DNA of 64,000 nucleotides, from contig NZ_JACHLE010000001.1 of the NCBI RefSeq assembly GCF_014204415.1, forward strand, positions 744,001 to 808,000, written 5' to 3'. The DNA comes from Chryseobacterium defluvii (GTDB taxonomy: Bacteria > Bacteroidota > Bacteroidia > Flavobacteriales > Weeksellaceae). Below the pieces are notes generated by a model, which saw nothing but the letters and a program-made list of their open reading frames with translations, was not told where the DNA came from and did not search any database. How positions within the stretch are numbered: position 1 is the first letter of the stretch; each line of letters begins with the position of its first letter. The translations under genes and the position numbers were made by a program. This document shows positions 8,819 through 17,608 of this stretch, piece by piece.

Positions 8819-9480
8819 TTATATCCTGTTCCGTATACTGTTTTTAAATATTGGTCACAACCTGCTTCATGCAATTTCTTTTTCAGGTTTTTTACATGGG
8901 CGTAAACAAAATCATGATTATCCAGCATATCCGCAAAATCGCCGGAAAGATGTTCTGCCAATGTACTTTTTGAAATAACCCGGTTTTTATTCCCGATAAA
9001 ATAGATAAGCAAATCGAATTCCTTTTTGGTAAGGGTGATGGATGTATCGTTTACAGATACTGTTTTTGCCAGCAAATCGATCTGCAGTTCATTTTGCCTG
9101 ATGATATTGGAGCTGCTGAACTGTTTTCTGCGGATAATAGAGTAGATGCGGGCCGTAAGCTCAGAAAGATGGAAAGGCTTGGTAAGATAATCATCTGCCC
9201 CGACCTTAAGGCCTCTAATTTTATCATCCAAAGCATTTTTTGCCGAAATAATAATAACACCGTCTTGTTTGCCCTGGCTTTTCAATTCTTCCAGAATTTT
9301 TAAACCATTCCCATCGGGCAGCATAATATCCAGTAAGATACAGTCATACTGATACGCTTCTATTCTGTTGATCGCCTCACCAAATGTGGTGGCAAATTCA
9401 CATAAATAGTTTTCCTTTGAAAGATATTCAGCAATACTTTTAGCCAGCTCTTCTTCGTCTTCTATGATCAGGATTTTCAT
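8803..9480 (-). CDS. OmpR/PhoB-family response regulator
   Basis: Receiver domain with acidic pocket IIEDEEE, phospho-acceptor Asp51 in CILLDIMLPDG and Lys in LTKPFHLSEL, followed by a C-terminal winged helix of the Trans_reg_C type (LTKKEFDLLIYFIGN, VYGTGYKW). The frame is open to 9501, but MKILIIEDEEE at 9480 is the canonical N-terminus, giving 225 aa. It overlaps or abuts the kinase gene. Its own promoter and those of the phosphotransferase and receptor share one direct-repeat box, so autoregulation and control of the neighbouring genes are likely (inference). Confidence 0.93.
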   Translation of the reverse strand: MKILIIEDEEELAKSIAEYLSKENYLCEFATTFGEAINRIEAYQYDCILLDIMLPDGNGLKILEELKSQGKQDGVIIISAKNALDDKIRGLKVGADDYLTKPFHLSELTARIYSIIRRKQFSSSNIIRQNELQIDLLAKTVSVNDTSITLTKKEFDLLIYFIGNKNRVISKSTLAEHLSGDFADMLDNHDFVYAHVKNLKKKLHEAGCDQYLKTVYGTGYKWENN

Positions 9481-9484
9481 GCTG

Positions 9485-9519
9485 CAAATGTAAAAATTCA
9501 ATTTAGAAGAAATTTTGAA
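9485..9519 (-). promoter_or_regulatory. Response-regulator promoter with autoregulatory box
   Basis: TACATTTG (complement of 9485-9492) fits TANNTTTG exactly. Thirteen bases upstream is the 14-bp core TTCAAAATTTCTTC (complement of 9506-9519) in an 11-bp direct repeat, TTCAAAATTTC / TTCTAAATTGA. The -7 box lies only 4 bp before the ATG at 9480, so the transcript would be leaderless or nearly so. Confidence 0.6.
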
Positions 9520-9530
9520 GAAAGATGTAC

Positions 9531-10181
9531 TTATCTGATACGGGGTACATTACCATACAACAATAATTTCAGTATCTCAGCATCTCTCAAATGCCAGCTT
9601 CCCCAGGAAATTGGGGTATCGCCATAAGCATCTTTCACGGATGGATCTGCTCCGGCATCCAAAAGTATTTTAATCAGCTCCGCATTTCCATAAGCTGCTG
9701 CCCGATGGAGAGGTGTTTCGCCTTTTAAGAAAGCATCTCTCATAAAGCAAAGCGTTTCCTCACCGTCAATTGTTTTCTTGTTGACGTCTGTGCCTGCATT
9801 CACCAATAATTTTACAATTTCTGTTCTCTGCTCCGGTTCGCTTGTCTTGCATATAGTATAATGCAGTGCATTTTCGCCGGTATCTGCAAAACTAAAGTTT
9901 GGATTGGCTCCTTTTTCCAACAGCCATCTCACCGAAGCGGCCTGGCCATTGAACGCGGCATTACAGAGAGGGTTATTGCTCTTTTCCCAGTCAATTAAAG
10001 CACCTAAGCTGTGGTATAACTCCAATGCCGGAATATTGCCTTCCCATGCTGCGGAAAACACGGCGCAGTTTCCTCCGGCTTCCGTATAGTTGATATCTGC
10101 TCCCTGAGAGACAAACTTTTTTACAGCTTCTAAATTACCTTCTACAGCTGCATCCAGTAATTGTTGATTTAAGTTTTCCAT
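9531..10181 (-). CDS. Ankyrin-repeat protein
   Basis: A 216-aa soluble protein built almost wholly of ankyrin repeats. Recognisable units include LLDAAVEGNLEAVKKFVSQG, NAAFNGQAASVRWLLEKGAN and GETPLHRAAAYGNAELIKIL, with the usual helix-loop-helix and TPLHRAA signature. Ankyrin stacks bind proteins, and no catalytic domain is attached. The gene is followed on the minus strand by the two-component promoter, with only 11 bp from its stop to the regulatory box. It is probably co-transcribed with the VOC gene 16 bp upstream. The partner is unknown. Confidence 0.88.
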   Translation of the reverse strand: MENLNQQLLDAAVEGNLEAVKKFVSQGADINYTEAGGNCAVFSAAWEGNIPALELYHSLGALIDWEKSNNPLCNAAFNGQAASVRWLLEKGANPNFSFADTGENALHYTICKTSEPEQRTEIVKLLVNAGTDVNKKTIDGEETLCFMRDAFLKGETPLHRAAAYGNAELIKILLDAGADPSVKDAYGDTPISWGSWHLRDAEILKLLLYGNVPRIR

Positions 10182-10197
10182 TATTAAGAATATTTAT

Positions 10198-10593
10198 TTA
10201 ACTGATATGATGCCCGAAAACCAATTCATAACCGTTATTGTCCAGAATAGAAAAATCCCGCATCAGGTACTCACGATCGGCAATCGATGATTGTATGGTA
10301 ACTTTGTCCCTTATGTCTTCCCAAAGTGCATCCACATTTTGAGAAAAAATATAAATGCTTCCTGTCATAAGCGGCTTCGGAAAGAATGATTCCCTGTCAT
10401 CCGCATTTTCACAATCATCAGGTCCGGCAATAGGAACAATTATCATAATTTTGATATCATCTCTTGATAATGAAGCGAAATTGGGAAAATTGCTTTGGCT
10501 CCTGAACCCGAGAATGTTTACATAAAATGCAATCGTTTTCTCCAGGTCCTTAGTCCATAAAATTGGGCTGAGCGTCTTTAATACTGTTTCCAT
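10198..10593 (-). CDS. VOC-superfamily (glyoxalase/bleomycin-resistance-like) protein
   Basis: A 131-aa protein with the vicinal-oxygen-chelate pattern: an opening beta strand and helix, LSPILWTKDLEKTIAFYVNILGFR, and a closing strand FSILDNNGYELVFGHH. The metal-site Glu is visible in the last segment. VOC proteins include lyases, dioxygenases and drug-binding proteins, and the substrate cannot be told. It lies between the ankyrin gene and a small membrane protein with short gaps, suggesting one transcript. Confidence 0.82.
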   Translation of the reverse strand: METVLKTLSPILWTKDLEKTIAFYVNILGFRSQSNFPNFASLSRDDIKIMIIVPIAGPDDCENADDRESFFPKPLMTGSIYIFSQNVDALWEDIRDKVTIQSSIADREYLMRDFSILDNNGYELVFGHHIS

Positions 10594-10624
10594 AGATACG
10601 AATTATAAAATAATGTCTTCAATA

Positions 10625-11122
10625 TTATCTCTCTGCCAGCCGGGCCCATTCTGCTTCCAGATCAAGATATACTTCTTTCTTATTATCGCGGTTCACATAA
10701 ACAATCAGGTCTTTTTCGGGAGTAATAAGGTTATAGTAAAGAGGGTCGATACATTCTTTGTAACTGGCCGGAAATTGTTCTCCTATATCAGTTGTTATCC
10801 GTAACTGTAAGATCACTTGTGGAATATTGTTTAGGCTCATACCGGTTCGTTGCATGCCAAGCACACGGGCCTTTCCCTTTATACCGGTTGTTTTCAGATC
10901 GTTTATTTTATTGGCTTTTCGGGTGAAGAAAAACGTAATGATTATCATCGATACTATCGGTAAAAGAATAAAGGAACCACCCATGAAGTAAAAAAAGTAA
11001 TTGAGCGGATACCCATCATCAGTAAGAGAACCGGGCTCTGCATTGTATCCTGCAATCAGCATACCCATGCCTACAATAAAGAAGACGGCAGGGCCTAAAT
11101 AGAAAATCAGATTTTTTTTCAT
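10625..11122 (-). CDS. Small membrane protein, unknown function
   Basis: A 165-aa protein with two N-terminal membrane helices (residues about 7-25 and 43-65) and a soluble C-terminal domain of beta character (GIKGKARVLGMQRTGMSLN, then VILQLRITTDIGEQF and DLIVYVNRDNKKEVYLD). The layout recalls DUF3592-type membrane proteins, though I would not assign that family firmly. It lies 31 bp upstream of the VOC gene on the same strand. Confidence 0.65.
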   Translation of the reverse strand: MKKNLIFYLGPAVFFIVGMGMLIAGYNAEPGSLTDDGYPLNYFFYFMGGSFILLPIVSMIIITFFFTRKANKINDLKTTGIKGKARVLGMQRTGMSLNNIPQVILQLRITTDIGEQFPASYKECIDPLYYNLITPEKDLIVYVNRDNKKEVYLDLEAEWARLAER

Positions 11123-11277
11123 ATTTTATATAAGGTTAATTGGCTATTTTCTGTTACTTATCATGATCAGGATTTCATGTTTTATTTAGGTAATTATCTA
11201 TGCCGATAGTTGATAAAAGGTAAGGCTTACCTTTGTGTTAATCAGAGTTCTTCCTTATCCGGGTAGAACTGTTATTT

Positions 11278-11676
11278 CTATTCTGCCCGGTTAATGATGA
11301 AACTGCTTTCCTGTTTTGTAAAGCCCACTTTGGGATAATATTCCATTGCCGTCGGAACTGATAAAAGTAAAACCATCGATTGGTCACCGACTTTTTCCTT
11401 CGTTAATGCGATCAGGTGTTTGCCAATACCTTCTTTTTTATACTCATGCCTCACGGCAAGATCTGAAAGATAACAAGCCCAGACCCAATCTGTAATGGAT
11501 CGGGAAACACCAACCAATAATTCGTTGTGCCAGGCAGTAACAATGAGGTTTGAATTATCAAACATCTTTTGTATCCGCTCTTTGTCATTTGTTGGTCTTG
11601 GTAAACCTGAATTATTATAAAGTTCGATGATCTGGTCGGCAGTTGGTCTCTTATCAAAACTATATTCTATGTTCAT
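11278..11676 (-). CDS. GNAT-family N-acetyltransferase
   Basis: A 132-aa single-domain GNAT. The acetyl-CoA loop is seen in LAVRHEYKKEGIGKHLIALTKE (motif A, variant of Q/RxxGxG/A), preceded by a beta-strand pair containing LIVTAWHNELLVGVSRS and followed by a late strand with YYPKVGF. Substrate unknown. It stands alone between the small membrane protein and the DUF3667 gene. A TACATTTG on the minus strand (complement of 11730-11737) could be its -7 box. Confidence 0.85.
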   Translation of the reverse strand: MNIEYSFDKRPTADQIIELYNNSGLPRPTNDKERIQKMFDNSNLIVTAWHNELLVGVSRSITDWVWACYLSDLAVRHEYKKEGIGKHLIALTKEKVGDQSMVLLLSVPTAMEYYPKVGFTKQESSFIINRAE

Positions 11677-11895
11677 ACTGTATTTATTGAGTAATATTAT
11701 TTGACATAATTAATATTTATATACCAATTCAAATGTACTAATATGAAATGAAGTTTAAAACAGAGGGGATATACAAAGTGATATTAAAGAAATACCGGAT
11801 GCCGTTAATAATTCATTAACCTGATAGAACCTATTAAAATAAACTACCCTGACAGAGCCCCGAATAGATCTTTTTAAATTTTTTATAAACTATTA

Positions 11896-12684
11896 TTAGC
11901 CAAAAGGTGAAAGGGTAACAGGTCCCATTTTCCAATGAGTCATAAATCCGATGAGGATATAAGTCAAAATAATTGTTTCCAAACCAAGCAACATAAAAAA
12001 TAATACAATCCTGTAACTAATTCCTAATTTTGAATAATCATTGTTGAAAGCATTATAATAACCATACCCGACATAGAAAAAGAGGCCAACAGTCGCAATA
12101 AAGCTCGCTACTGAATTACTGAGACCCACTAAATGATTAAAATTAAAATATATATTTATGAATGTTTGCAGTAATAATATCCCAAGTAGTATCATTCCTG
12201 ATATTATTGCATGTTCGCTTAGATTGAGTTTTTTTCTTCTGAATAAAATAAAACTGTTTAATGCACCTAACGGAACAAAGAGGAAAATTATGAATTTGTT
12301 ATTTTGGGCAATAAATTCATTTATTTTTTTACTGGCTTCGTTTATGTAGGTTTTGTTTGCGGTTTCAGAAACCCTGCCATATATTAATTCATCTACATGA
12401 CGAAAAAATATCATTACACCTATTATTATCAAAGTCAAGTAAAATATATTGTAATACCTGATTCGTTTTCCTGAAATATAGTCAAGTGCGGCTTTTCCCG
12501 GACGAATTAATGCCTGTTTTGCAGTAAATAATATTCCTTTGTCAATATGAAATGTACCGTGTAATAAATCATGCAAAATAAAATGCCTGAAAGAAATGCG
12601 GTGCGTATCGGCTTTTTGTCCGCAGCCTGCACAAAATTTATCAGTTAATTCTTTTTCGCAGTTAAGACAGTTTTTATTTGTCAT
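11896..12684 (-). CDS. DUF3667 membrane protein with N-terminal zinc ribbon
   Basis: A 262-aa protein opening with a Cys4 zinc ribbon, CLNCEKELTDKFCAGCGQ, followed by HRISFRHFILHDLLHGTFHIDKGIL, the conserved DUF3667 segment, and then about five membrane helices. DUF3667 proteins are widespread in Bacteroidota and have no established function. The gene is flanked by long AT-rich gaps and appears monocistronic. Confidence 0.88.
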   Translation of the reverse strand: MTNKNCLNCEKELTDKFCAGCGQKADTHRISFRHFILHDLLHGTFHIDKGILFTAKQALIRPGKAALDYISGKRIRYYNIFYLTLIIIGVMIFFRHVDELIYGRVSETANKTYINEASKKINEFIAQNNKFIIFLFVPLGALNSFILFRRKKLNLSEHAIISGMILLGILLLQTFINIYFNFNHLVGLSNSVASFIATVGLFFYVGYGYYNAFNNDYSKLGISYRIVLFFMLLGLETIILTYILIGFMTHWKMGPVTLSPFG

Positions 12685-13017
12685 CTACTTTTAAGCTGGG
12701 ATAAGTTTTAATCATTGACTATATTATCCAAATTTACGTATTACGTTAATATTGAGTATATAGTGTTGCGTATATCAATTTTATGATATATAAACTGATG
12801 GTAAATTAATAAATTATTTTTTATTTCGTTAAAATCAGTATGCTAATATATAAATAAATATTTTCAGAAACTCATCTAAAAAAGAAGTTTGAAAATAAAC
12901 ACTTCTAAGTTTTATTTTCTCATACATGTATTTGTGGGCTCAAAAAACTCGGCAGAACAATTCCCGGAATACAATAAAAAAAGGACTTATTTAAAAGTCC
13001 TTTTTTTGATCAGATTG
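12685..13017. other. AT-rich gap before tRNA-Arg
   Basis: About 330 bp of AT-rich sequence between the DUF3667 start and the tRNA 3' end. No ORF of note. Its only clear element is the bidirectional terminator at 12976-13007. Confidence 0.5.
12976..13007 (-). terminator. Terminator of tRNA-Arg
   Basis: AAGGACTT (12981-12988) and its complement ending at 13000 form a stem with A-rich sequence on one side and T7 on the other, so it can act in both directions. It lies 11 bp past the tRNA 3' end on the minus strand. Confidence 0.8.
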
Positions 13018-13089
13018 TAGCCTCACCAAGAATCGAACTTGGATCTAAAGTTTAGGAAACTTCTATTCTATCCGTTGAACTATGAGGCC
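13018..13089 (-). tRNA. tRNA-Arg (CCT)
   Basis: The minus strand folds as a complete cloverleaf of 72 nt. The acceptor is GGCCTCA with TGAGGCT (G1-U72 wobble), the D stem GTTC/GAAT, and the anticodon stem GAAGT/ACTTT with loop TTCCTAA, giving anticodon CCT for Arg AGG. The variable loop is 4 nt, the T stem CCAAG/CTTGG with loop TTCGATT, and the discriminator is A. The terminal CCA is not encoded (ACA follows). A good promoter lies upstream and a terminator downstream. Confidence 0.93.
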
Positions 13090-13104
13090 ATGTGAAAGAA
13101 GTGC

Positions 13105-13136
13105 CAAAGGTATTTAATAAAAAAAGAAAAAACAAA
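13105..13136 (-). promoter_or_regulatory. Promoter of tRNA-Arg
   Basis: On the minus strand TTTG (complement of 13133-13136), a 20-bp spacer and TACCTTTG (complement of 13105-13112) match the Bacteroidota consensus TTTG / TANNTTTG. The -7 box ends 15 bp before the tRNA. This is the best-formed promoter in the window. Confidence 0.7.
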
Positions 13137-13149
13137 CTGAAATGATAAA

Positions 13150-13208
13150 GAGATGAAAGAATCCGTTCTTTAGGAACGGATCCAGTAGATAAAACATCTC
13201 ATTTTTTT
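13150..13208. other. Nested hairpin ending in a T run
   Basis: GAGATG (13150-13155) pairs with CATCTC (13195-13200), enclosing ATCCGTTC (13161-13168) paired with GAACGGAT (13174-13181). ATTTTTTT follows on the plus strand. It looks like the folded 3' end of a plus-strand RNA, but no plus-strand gene precedes it. On the other strand it would be upstream of the tRNA promoter. Confidence 0.4.
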
Positions 13209-13225
13209 AATTAGACAACAATAAA

Positions 13226-13250
13226 AAGCACAGCCGACAATGCTGTGCTT
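13226..13250 (-). terminator. Terminator of the uvrA-hydrolase transcript
   Basis: AAGCACAGC (13226-13234) pairs perfectly with GCTGTGCTT (13242-13250) over a 7-nt loop. The minus-strand reading continues into TTTTTATTG, so it can end the transcript of the hydrolase gene, whose stop lies 218 bp upstream. The plus strand also ends in AAATTTTTAT. Confidence 0.65.
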
Positions 13251-13385
13251 AAATTTTTATTTCAAATTTAATTGCAATTTCAAAGTTGAAAAAAGCAAAA
13301 AATGTTTCCACCTTCAATTATATTACATAGTAAATGTACTTATATTTTTAATACGAAACATCAATTAAATGTTAAAATTCACAAC

Positions 13386-13409
13386 TTATCCACATTTTTT
13401 TGTGGATAA
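13386..13409. promoter_or_regulatory. Two perfect inverted DnaA boxes
   Basis: TTATCCACA (13386-13394), TTTTTT, then TGTGGATAA (13401-13409). Both are exact matches to the bacterial DnaA-box consensus, facing each other in a 368-bp AT-rich gap without genes. No T tract follows on either strand, so it is not a standard terminator. It may belong to a replication origin or to a DnaA-binding regulatory site. Only these two boxes are clear. Confidence 0.45.
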
Positions 13410-13467
13410 CTATGCAATCGCCTTTTACAACTCATTTTTAGAGCCCGTCTGTTCCGGCTATTCATCC

Positions 13468-14463
13468 TCAAATTTTGATTTTTGCTGAATGTCGGATACT
13501 GAGGATATGTTCAATAAATTTCAAAGCCCTCGTTTCATTGTAATAAATATTATTTTTATCTACAAACCCCACATGGCCGCCATGATCTGTCATTTCCAAG
13601 AATACATTCTTGCTTTTCTCAGCAATTTCCTTTGGATAACAACTGTCTGAAAGGAAACTGTCATTCTTTGCATTGATTAGCAGAGCAGGGATTTTGATAT
13701 TAGGGAGAAACTGTAATGCACTGCTTCGGGTATAATAATCCAGGGCATTTTTAAAACCATTGGCTTTGGAAGTATAGAAGTCATCATATTCTTTCAGGGT
13801 CCTGATCTTATTAATGTCATGTTTTGTAAGCTTCCCCGGAAACATTATTTCTTTTTCCTTCAGCTTGTTTTTCAACGTAAGCAGGAAGTCAGTTGAATAC
13901 AGGAAATTTCTGGGAGCCTGCAAAGATCGCATACATCCTTCAAGATCCACAGGAGTGGATACCGCTATTATTCCCCTTAATTCTTCAGGCAGGTTTTCAC
14001 TTTCGCCGGCAAATTTTAAAGCCAGATTTCCGCCCAGGCTGAACCCTTTGATATAAATATGACGATAGATCCCTTTTTCGAGGATATACTCCAAAACCGC
14101 TTTTATATCCTCAGTTCTTCCCGAATGATAAGAGGAAAACAGCCGGTTAGGTTCTCCGGAACAGCTTCTGTAATTTACGGCACAACAATCAATTCCGCTT
14201 TCATTAAAGATCTTTGCGGTTCCCAGAACATAGGGACGTTGTGCATTTCCTTCCAGACCATGTAAAACAATGATACAGCTATCTGATTTATTTGATGCGT
14301 AGCTCCATTCCAGGTCCATAAAATCCCCGTCAGGAAGTTCCAGCCTTTCCCTGAGCTGTGCCACGCCATTCACTTTTCTTATAAGCGCAGAATATAATGT
14401 GGAAACGTCTCCGTTTCTGAAGATCCGCTTTGGAGGTGAATAAGAGGATGGAACAATAGGCAT
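13468..14463 (-). CDS. YheT-type alpha/beta hydrolase
   Basis: A 331-aa alpha/beta hydrolase. Motifs in order: oxyanion strand IIVLHGLEGNAQRPY, nucleophile elbow GFSLGGNLALK (Ser), acid region ALLINAKNDSFLSD (Asp), and catalytic His in TDHGGHVGFVD. This arrangement is that of the YheT / EMB8-like family, putative esterases whose substrates are poorly known. It starts 2 bp after the uvrA stop, so the two are co-transcribed. The Ser-Asp-His triad is complete. Confidence 0.88.
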   Translation of the reverse strand: MPIVPSSYSPPKRIFRNGDVSTLYSALIRKVNGVAQLRERLELPDGDFMDLEWSYASNKSDSCIIVLHGLEGNAQRPYVLGTAKIFNESGIDCCAVNYRSCSGEPNRLFSSYHSGRTEDIKAVLEYILEKGIYRHIYIKGFSLGGNLALKFAGESENLPEELRGIIAVSTPVDLEGCMRSLQAPRNFLYSTDFLLTLKNKLKEKEIMFPGKLTKHDINKIRTLKEYDDFYTSKANGFKNALDYYTRSSALQFLPNIKIPALLINAKNDSFLSDSCYPKEIAEKSKNVFLEMTDHGGHVGFVDKNNIYYNETRALKFIEHILSIRHSAKIKI

Positions 14464-14465
14464 TT

Positions 14466-17255
14466 TTATTCCAGCTTTTCTTTGATATATTTTGCAGTGT
14501 GAGAGCTTTTATTCTTTACCAGATCCTCAGGAGTTCCTGCAAATATAACTTCGCCACCATATTTTCCAGCCTCAGGCCCGATGTCAATAATATGATCGGC
14601 ACATTTGATGATATCAGGCTGATGCTCGATCACTATTACAGAATGCCCCAGATCGATCAAAGCCTGTAAAGATTTCAACAGTTTCTGGATATCATGGAAA
14701 TGAAGCCCTGTGGAAGGTTCATCAAAGACAAATAATGTTTTATCCGTAGTTACCCCTTTTACTAAGAATGATGCCAGTTTCACACGCTGGGCTTCCCCAC
14801 CTGAAAGGGTAGAAGAGCTTTGTCCCAGTTGCAGGTATCCTAAGCCAACATCCTGCAAAGGAGTGAGTTTCGTTGCAATTTTATCTTCATGATTTTCCCT
14901 GAAGAACTCAAGAGCTTCATCAACGGTCATATGAAGAATATCTGAAATATTCTTTTCATCATACCTGACGTCCAGGATTTCACTTTTAAACCGGGTTCCT
15001 TTGCATACCTCGCATTCCAGCTCGATATCTGCCATGAACTGCATGGAAACATTGATCACGCCTTCTCCCTTACATTCATCACATCTTCCGCCGTCTACAT
15101 TGAAGGAGAAATGCTTGGGTTTATATCCCATCATCTTAGCAGTTTTCTGCTTGGCAAACAGGTCACGGATATCATCATAAGCTTTCAGATAGGTCACGGG
15201 GTTTGAACGAGATGATTTGCCGATTGGATTCTGATCGATCAGTTCAATATTTTTGATCAGTTTTTTAGGAAATTCCACCGAATCATAATCTCCTTTTTTT
15301 CCGCCCATTCCTAATTGAATCTGGATATCATTGGTCAGGATCTCTTTCATCAGGGTAGATTTTCCGCTTCCCGAAACTCCTGAAATGACAACCAGGCTTT
15401 CCAGAGGAATATCTACATCTATATTTTTAAGATTGTTTTGGCGTGCCCCTTTGATATAGATCCATTCCTTTGCTTTTCTTCGTTTTTTAGGAACTTCTAT
15501 CTCCAGTCTTCCGGTAAGGTATTTTGAAGTGAGCGTATCTGCATTTTTCAGATCATTATAATCACCGGCAAAAACCAATTCCCCGCCAAGATATCCTGCC
15601 TCAGGGCCAATATCTATAATGTAATCCGCCGCTTTCATCACATCTTCATCATGTTCCACGACAATAACTGTATTTCCAAGATCACGAAGGTTTTTTAAAA
15701 CCCCGATCAAATTTTCAGTATCCCGGGAATGTAATCCGATGGACGGTTCATCCAATATATAAATAGATCCTACCAGAGAGCTTCCTAAGCTCGTTGCGAG
15801 GTTGATCCTCTGGCTTTCTCCTCCGGACAGGGTATTGGAAGTTCTGTTTAATGTTAAATATCCAAGCCCTACCTTTAACAGGAATTCAAGGCGTGTGGTT
15901 ATCTCATAAAGCAGCCTTTTGGCTACCTCCTGATCATGCTCCGAAAGCTTTAATGCTTTAATTAACGGGGACAGTTCATCCAAAGGAAGCTCGATCATCG
16001 ACTGGATATTATGCCCGTCGACTTTTACCCAGCTTGTTTCCTCGCGCAAACGCAGTCCCTCACAGGTAGGGCATACTGTTTTCCCCCTATAACGGGACAG
16101 CATGACACGGTACTGGATCTTATATAAGTTTTCTTCAAGCATTTTGAAGAAATTGTTGATTGACGGGAAACTACTGCTTCCGTCACCTTTCCACAAAAAG
16201 CTCTTTTGCTCTTTGGTCAGCTGATGGTAAGGTTTGTGAATAGGGAAGTCACCCGCTTTTTTGATGAATGACTTCTTCCACTCGCTCATGCTTTCACCTT
16301 TCCATGAAACCACAGCATCTTCATAGATGGACAGTACCTTATTGGGAATGACCAAGTCTTCATCTATTCCGATTACTTTTCCATATCCTTCACAGGTAGG
16401 ACATGCTCCATAAGGATTGTTAAAACTGAAAAAATGAACATTTGGTTCAAGGAATTCTATGCCATCGAGTTCAAATTTATTGGAGAATTCCCTGACTTTT
16501 CCTGTTTCTATATTTTTAAGGGAACAGTAACCGTGTCCTTCATAAAAAGCCATTTGTATGGAATCTGCCAGCCTTTGAAGAAAGCTTTCATCCTCCTCAT
16601 AAGAAAAACGGTCGATCACCAGATTGATCATCATTCCCTTTTCCGGAGTGAATCCGAAGCTCTCCAGATCTTCAATCCCGGCCAGATTTCCATTGATCTC
16701 AAGCCTTGTAAAGCCGGCCAGCTTTAAAATATTGAGTGTCTCACTGAAAGCCGTAATATCATACTCCAAAGGTGTGGTCAGTAAAAAAGACTCATTTTTT
16801 CCGGAATTCTTAATAAAATCTACTACATCAGAAACAGAATCTTTCTTCACTTCTTCCCCGGAAACCGGTGAAAAGGTTTTTCCTATCCTTGCAAACAGAA
16901 GTTTCAGGTAATCATAAATTTCCGTTGATGTTCCGACCGTAGAACGGGGATTGGACGAGATTACTTTCTGCTGGATGGCAATGGAAGGAGCCAGTCCTTT
17001 GATATCATCAACTTTTGGTTTTTCGAGTTTGCCAAGGAACTGGCGGGCATAGGAGCTTAAGCTCTCCACGTATCTTCTTTGTCCCTCTGCATAAATGGTA
17101 TCAAAGGCCAGGGAAGATTTTCCGCTTCCTGAAACGCCCGTAATAACGATGAGTTTATTTTTAGGGATAAGTACATCGATGTGTTTCAGGTTGTTAAGAT
17201 GTGCGTTTTTAACAAAAACCTGTTTTTTTATATCTATTTCTGTAGTTGAGGCCAT
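14466..17255 (-). CDS. uvrA: UvrABC excinuclease subunit A
   Basis: UvrA recognises DNA lesions for nucleotide excision repair. Features in order: first Walker [21 protein letters not shown], the UvrB-binding and insertion regions with CPTC..C zinc modules ([20 protein letters not shown]), first signature LSGGESQRI and Walker [10 protein letters not shown], second Walker [16 protein letters not shown], zinc module CDECKGEG, second signature [12 protein letters not shown] and [15 protein letters not shown]. The frame is open to 17291, but [11 protein letters not shown] at 17255 is the better start (929 aa), in line with family length. It is followed without a gap by the hydrolase gene. Confidence 0.97.
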   Translation of the reverse strand: MASTTEIDIKKQVFVKNAHLNNLKHIDVLIPKNKLIVITGVSGSGKSSLAFDTIYAEGQRRYVESLSSYARQFLGKLEKPKVDDIKGLAPSIAIQQKVISSNPRSTVGTSTEIYDYLKLLFARIGKTFSPVSGEEVKKDSVSDVVDFIKNSGKNESFLLTTPLEYDITAFSETLNILKLAGFTRLEINGNLAGIEDLESFGFTPEKGMMINLVIDRFSYEEDESFLQRLADSIQMAFYEGHGYCSLKNIETGKVREFSNKFELDGIEFLEPNVHFFSFNNPYGACPTCEGYGKVIGIDEDLVIPNKVLSIYEDAVVSWKGESMSEWKKSFIKKAGDFPIHKPYHQLTKEQKSFLWKGDGSSSFPSINNFFKMLEENLYKIQYRVMLSRYRGKTVCPTCEGLRLREETSWVKVDGHNIQSMIELPLDELSPLIKALKLSEHDQEVAKRLLYEITTRLEFLLKVGLGYLTLNRTSNTLSGGESQRINLATSLGSSLVGSIYILDEPSIGLHSRDTENLIGVLKNLRDLGNTVIVVEHDEDVMKAADYIIDIGPEAGYLGGELVFAGDYNDLKNADTLTSKYLTGRLEIEVPKKRRKAKEWIYIKGARQNNLKNIDVDIPLESLVVISGVSGSGKSTLMKEILTNDIQIQLGMGGKKGDYDSVEFPKKLIKNIELIDQNPIGKSSRSNPVTYLKAYDDIRDLFAKQKTAKMMGYKPKHFSFNVDGGRCDECKGEGVINVSMQFMADIELECEVCKGTRFKSEILDVRYDEKNISDILHMTVDEALEFFRENHEDKIATKLTPLQDVGLGYLQLGQSSSTLSGGEAQRVKLASFLVKGVTTDKTLFVFDEPSTGLHFHDIQKLLKSLQALIDLGHSVIVIEHQPDIIKCADHIIDIGPEAGKYGGEVIFAGTPEDLVKNKSSHTAKYIKEKLE

Positions 17256-17505
17256 AGTAAAATTAAGACTCACAAAATTACGAATTTTCAACGGAAATTT
17301 TTAACCTGAAAAGGGGATAATATTGTTAAATATTAAAGCAGATAATTACAAATTTTGATGAAGTATTCCATGAGCAGAAGCCATATCGATAGTATATTAT
17401 TCATTTCAAATGTTAAATTTTATATTTTCATGATCTTTTTTAATTTTCCTATTGTTTTTTATTTTAAAATTATTTAAAATTGTATTCATAAATATGTAAT
17501 ATAGA

Positions 17506-17556
17506 ATGAGAAAATTAATCAGAGATCTAGTTACACATTTAATGAGAAAAAGGTAG
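17506..17556 (+). CDS. Possible leader peptide (16 aa) before the TonB receptor
   Basis: ATG at 17506 opens MRKLIRDLVTHLMRKR and stops at 17554-17556. It is strongly basic. A perfect terminator hairpin begins 24 bp later and the receptor gene 155 bp later. This order (mini-ORF, terminator, gene) is that of transcription attenuation, or of an independent small transcript. No convincing -7 box lies before it. Chance occurrence in AT-rich DNA cannot be excluded. Confidence 0.25.
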   Translation: MRKLIRDLVTHLMRKR

Positions 17557-17580
17557 AACTATTAATTTCCCACAAACATA

Positions 17581-17608
17581 AGATGCAGATCAACTGCATC
17601 TTTTTTTT
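17581..17608 (+). terminator. Terminator upstream of the TonB receptor
   Basis: AGATGCAG (17581-17588) pairs perfectly with CTGCATCT (17594-17601) over a 5-nt loop and is followed by a T8 run. No annotated plus-strand gene precedes it; the mini-ORF at 17506 is the only candidate. Confidence 0.75.

Noticed and set aside
13386..13409. Rho-independent terminator formed by the DnaA-box palindrome
   Set aside because: There is no T tract after the stem on either strand; a better terminator lies at 13226-13250.
14175..14369. Open frames antisense to or in other frames of real genes, such as this one inside the hydrolase gene
   Set aside because: They lie wholly within confidently assigned genes, have no family motifs and no start context of their own.
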